Shown piece after piece: positions 4,718-5,982 of a stretch of 5,982 nucleotides of DNA (position 1 is the first letter of the stretch; each line of letters starts with the position of its first letter). Location of the stretch: assembly GCA_947628025.1 (NCBI GenBank), contig CANQYH010000199.1, positions 1 through 5,982 on the forward strand, in the 5' to 3' direction. This DNA is from an uncultured Lachnospiraceae bacterium (lineage in GTDB: Bacteria; Bacillota; Clostridia; Lachnospirales; Lachnospiraceae). The notes below the pieces were generated by a model. The model was not told the DNA's origin and did no database searches. It saw only the letters and a list, made by a program, of their open reading frames with translations. A program made the translations under genes and the position numbers.

Positions 4718-5641
4718 TCAAACGAACAGCGCCTTAATGAACGCGTCCGCGTCAAATTTCTGGAGATCGTCGATCTTCTCGCCGATGCCGATGTATTTCA
4801 CCGGAATTCCCAATTCCGACTGGATCGCCACCGCGATGCCGCCCTTGGCCGTCCCGTCCAGCTTCGTGAGGATGATGCCGGTCACATCCGCCACCTCCAT
4901 GAACTGCCGGGCCTGGGACAGGGCGTTCTGGCCCGTGGTCCCGTCCAGCACTACCAGCGTCTCCCGGTAAGCGTCCGGATATTCCCGGGTGATGATCCGG
5001 TCGATCTTCCTCAGCTCTTCCATCAGGTTCTTTTTGTTATGGAGCCGCCCCGCCGTATCGCAGATCAGCACGTCGGCGTCCCGGGCCTTGGCCGCCGCCA
5101 CCGCGTCGTAGACCACAGCCGCCGGGTCGGAGCCCTCCTGCTGGGCGATGATCTCCACCCCCGCCCTGCGGGCCCATTCCGTCAGCTGCTCGATGGCCGC
5201 CGCGCGGAACGTATCGGCCGCCGCCAGCACGACTTTCTTGCCCTGGTCCTTTAGCTGGCCGGCCAGTTTGCCCACGGAGGTCGTCTTGCCCACGCCGTTG
5301 ACGCCGATGACCAGGACCACGGAACGGCGGTGTTCGAACTCATAGGCATTCTCACCCAGATCCATCTGGCGCTTCATGCTCTCCATCAGCAGCGCCTTGC
5401 ACTCCGCAGGCTCCTTGATGCGCTTCTCTTTCACCTGGGCCCGCAGATCCTCGACGATCTTCATCGTAGTCTGAATCCCCAGATCGCCCATGATCAGCGT
5501 CTCCTCGATCTCCTCGTAAAAGTCGTCGTCGATGGCGGAAAAACCGCTGAAGATCGAATCCATGCCAGATACGATGTTATCTCTCGTTTTCTGAAGGCCC
5601 TCTACCAGCCTCCCAAAAAATCCCTTTTTTCCTTCTGCCAT
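4718..5641 (-). CDS. ftsY: Signal recognition particle receptor FtsY
   Basis: GTPase that receives SRP-ribosome complexes at the membrane and hands them to the Sec translocon. The 307 residues comprise a short amphipathic N-terminus (GFFGRLVEGLQKTR, 7-20) that probably contacts membrane, the N domain helices to about 100 and the SRP-type G domain. GVNGVGKTT (113-121) is the P-loop, ADTFRAAAIEQL (142-153) the SRP-specific insertion region, DTAGR (195-199) the G3 motif, TKLDGTAKGG (259-268) G4 with the following conserved loop, and GIGEKIDDLQKFD (285-297) the closing motif. The long acidic A domain of E. coli FtsY is absent, as usual in Firmicutes. ATG 5641 is chosen for its AAGGAGG with 7-nt spacing; the frame's earlier TTG at 5704 overlaps the smc end and ATG 5668 has no good site. 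It follows smc by 52 nt, the usual smc-ftsY order. Confidence 0.97.
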   Translation of the reverse strand: MAEGKKGFFGRLVEGLQKTRDNIVSGMDSIFSGFSAIDDDFYEEIEETLIMGDLGIQTTMKIVEDLRAQVKEKRIKEPAECKALLMESMKRQMDLGENAYEFEHRRSVVLVIGVNGVGKTTSVGKLAGQLKDQGKKVVLAAADTFRAAAIEQLTEWARRAGVEIIAQQEGSDPAAVVYDAVAAAKARDADVLICDTAGRLHNKKNLMEELRKIDRIITREYPDAYRETLVVLDGTTGQNALSQARQFMEVADVTGIILTKLDGTAKGGIAVAIQSELGIPVKYIGIGEKIDDLQKFDADAFIKALFV

Positions 5642-5668
5642 TGCCTGCCCTCCTTGATCCGTAGCCAT

Positions 5669-5692
5669 GGAAAACGGCAAAACGCGTTTTCC
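5669..5692 (-). other. Hairpin in the smc-ftsY gap
   Basis: GGAAAACG and CGTTTTCC (5692-5685 and 5676-5669) form a perfect 8-bp stem with an 8-nt loop, starting right after the smc stop. The loop also contains a copy of the 3' arm (CGTTTTGC), so two registers compete. No T-tract follows. It lies upstream of the ftsY ribosome binding site and may be a processing or weak pausing site; smc and ftsY still look co-transcribed. Confidence 0.35.
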
Positions 5693-5693
5693 G

Positions 5694-5982
5694 TTAATTG
5701 TCAAGCGACGCCTCGATCAGGCTGACCGAGACCAGCGTTGAAACTCCCTTTTCCTGCATGGTGATGCCGTACAGGCGGTCGGCGCTGACCATCGTGCCCC
5801 GCCGGTGGGTGATCACGATAAACTGGGTGCTGCGCGTCAGCTTATGCAGGTAACGCGCGAACCGCTCCACGTTGGAATCGTCCAGGGCCGCCTCGATCTC
5901 GTCCAGCAGGCAGAACGGCGACGGCTTCAGATTCTGAATCGCAAACAGCAACGCGATCGCCGTCAGCGCTTTCTCCCCGCCG
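5694..5982 (-). CDS. smc: Chromosome partition protein SMC, C-terminal 95 residues
   Basis: ATPase of the SMC-ScpAB condensin that compacts and segregates the chromosome. Only the C-terminal part of the ATPase head is in the window; the gene continues off the right edge, and full-length proteins are about 1190 residues. The fragment opens inside the ABC signature (GGEKALTAIALLFAIQ, with the preceding Ser outside). FCLLDEIEAALDD at residues 23-35 is the Walker B strand with catalytic Glu28 and the D-loop. FIVITHRRGTM at 54-64 carries the switch His59. LYGITMQEKGVS (70-81) is the conserved SMC C-terminal strand. The stop is TAA at 5696-5694. The ORF beginning with a TTG at 5951 is an artefact of the window edge, as the frame is open to 5981. 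Confidence 0.96.
   Translation of the reverse strand, partial: GGEKALTAIALLFAIQNLKPSPFCLLDEIEAALDDSNVERFARYLHKLTRSTQFIVITHRRGTMVSADRLYGITMQEKGVSTLVSVSLIEASLDN

Noticed and set aside
3794..5254. Plus-strand open frame of 486 codons over ilvA and ftsY
   Set aside because: It is antisense to two conserved genes and runs through the plus-strand terminator at 4670-4705; its composition is that of a shadow frame.
5642..5704. Longer FtsY from the TTG at 5704
   Set aside because: It overlaps the smc end, lacks a ribosome binding site, and its residues do not look like FtsY. ATG 5641 has AAGGAGG at ideal spacing.

Overview
The window reads as chromosomal DNA from a GC-rich member of the Clostridia, most like a Lachnospiraceae-type Firmicute. 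The reasons are the smc-ftsY pair, strong AAGGAGG-type ribosome binding sites, an FtsY without a long acidic N-terminal domain, and Firmicute-like forms of SMC, pyrimidine-nucleoside phosphorylase and cytidine deaminase. Genus cannot be decided from the sequence alone. Every convincing gene is on the minus strand, so transcription runs from high to low coordinates. No mobile element, CRISPR array, rRNA or tRNA was seen.

In transcription order, the right part (5982 to 3386) holds the C-terminal end of smc (chromosome condensation ATPase), ftsY (signal recognition particle receptor GTPase) and a threonine ammonia-lyase with a C-terminal ACT domain (ilvA/tdcB type). The ftsY-ilvA gap contains two stable hairpins. 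One carries a T-tract on the plus strand, so as an intrinsic terminator it points against the genes. A second perfect 9-bp hairpin spans the ilvA stop codon.

The left part (3292 to 1) looks like a separate transcription unit: a promoter with an extended -10, a leader of about 200 nt, a GNAT-family acetyltransferase, deoC, cdd and a pyrimidine-nucleoside phosphorylase that runs off the window. The last three form a route for using pyrimidine (deoxy)nucleosides. Cdd deaminates (deoxy)cytidine to (deoxy)uridine, the phosphorylase releases uracil or thymine plus (deoxy)ribose 1-phosphate, and DeoC splits deoxyribose 5-phosphate into acetaldehyde and glyceraldehyde 3-phosphate. The phosphopentomutase that links the last two steps is not in the window. 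The genes are tightly packed: 5 bp between the GNAT gene and deoC, and a 35-bp overlap of deoC and cdd.

The most interesting part is the leader at about 3057-3256. It contains a convincing intrinsic terminator (stem GCTGATAA/TTATCAGC, then six T) only 17 nt before the ribosome binding site of the first gene. That leaves no room for a promoter, so every transcript of the salvage operon must pass the terminator. The leader also has a bulged 10-bp stem near its 5' end, a hairpin touching the ribosome binding site, and two very short open frames joined by stop/start junctions (TGATAATG and ATGA). This suggests control by attenuation, but I match it to no known riboswitch or T-box. The protein-coding content is otherwise ordinary core metabolism and housekeeping.
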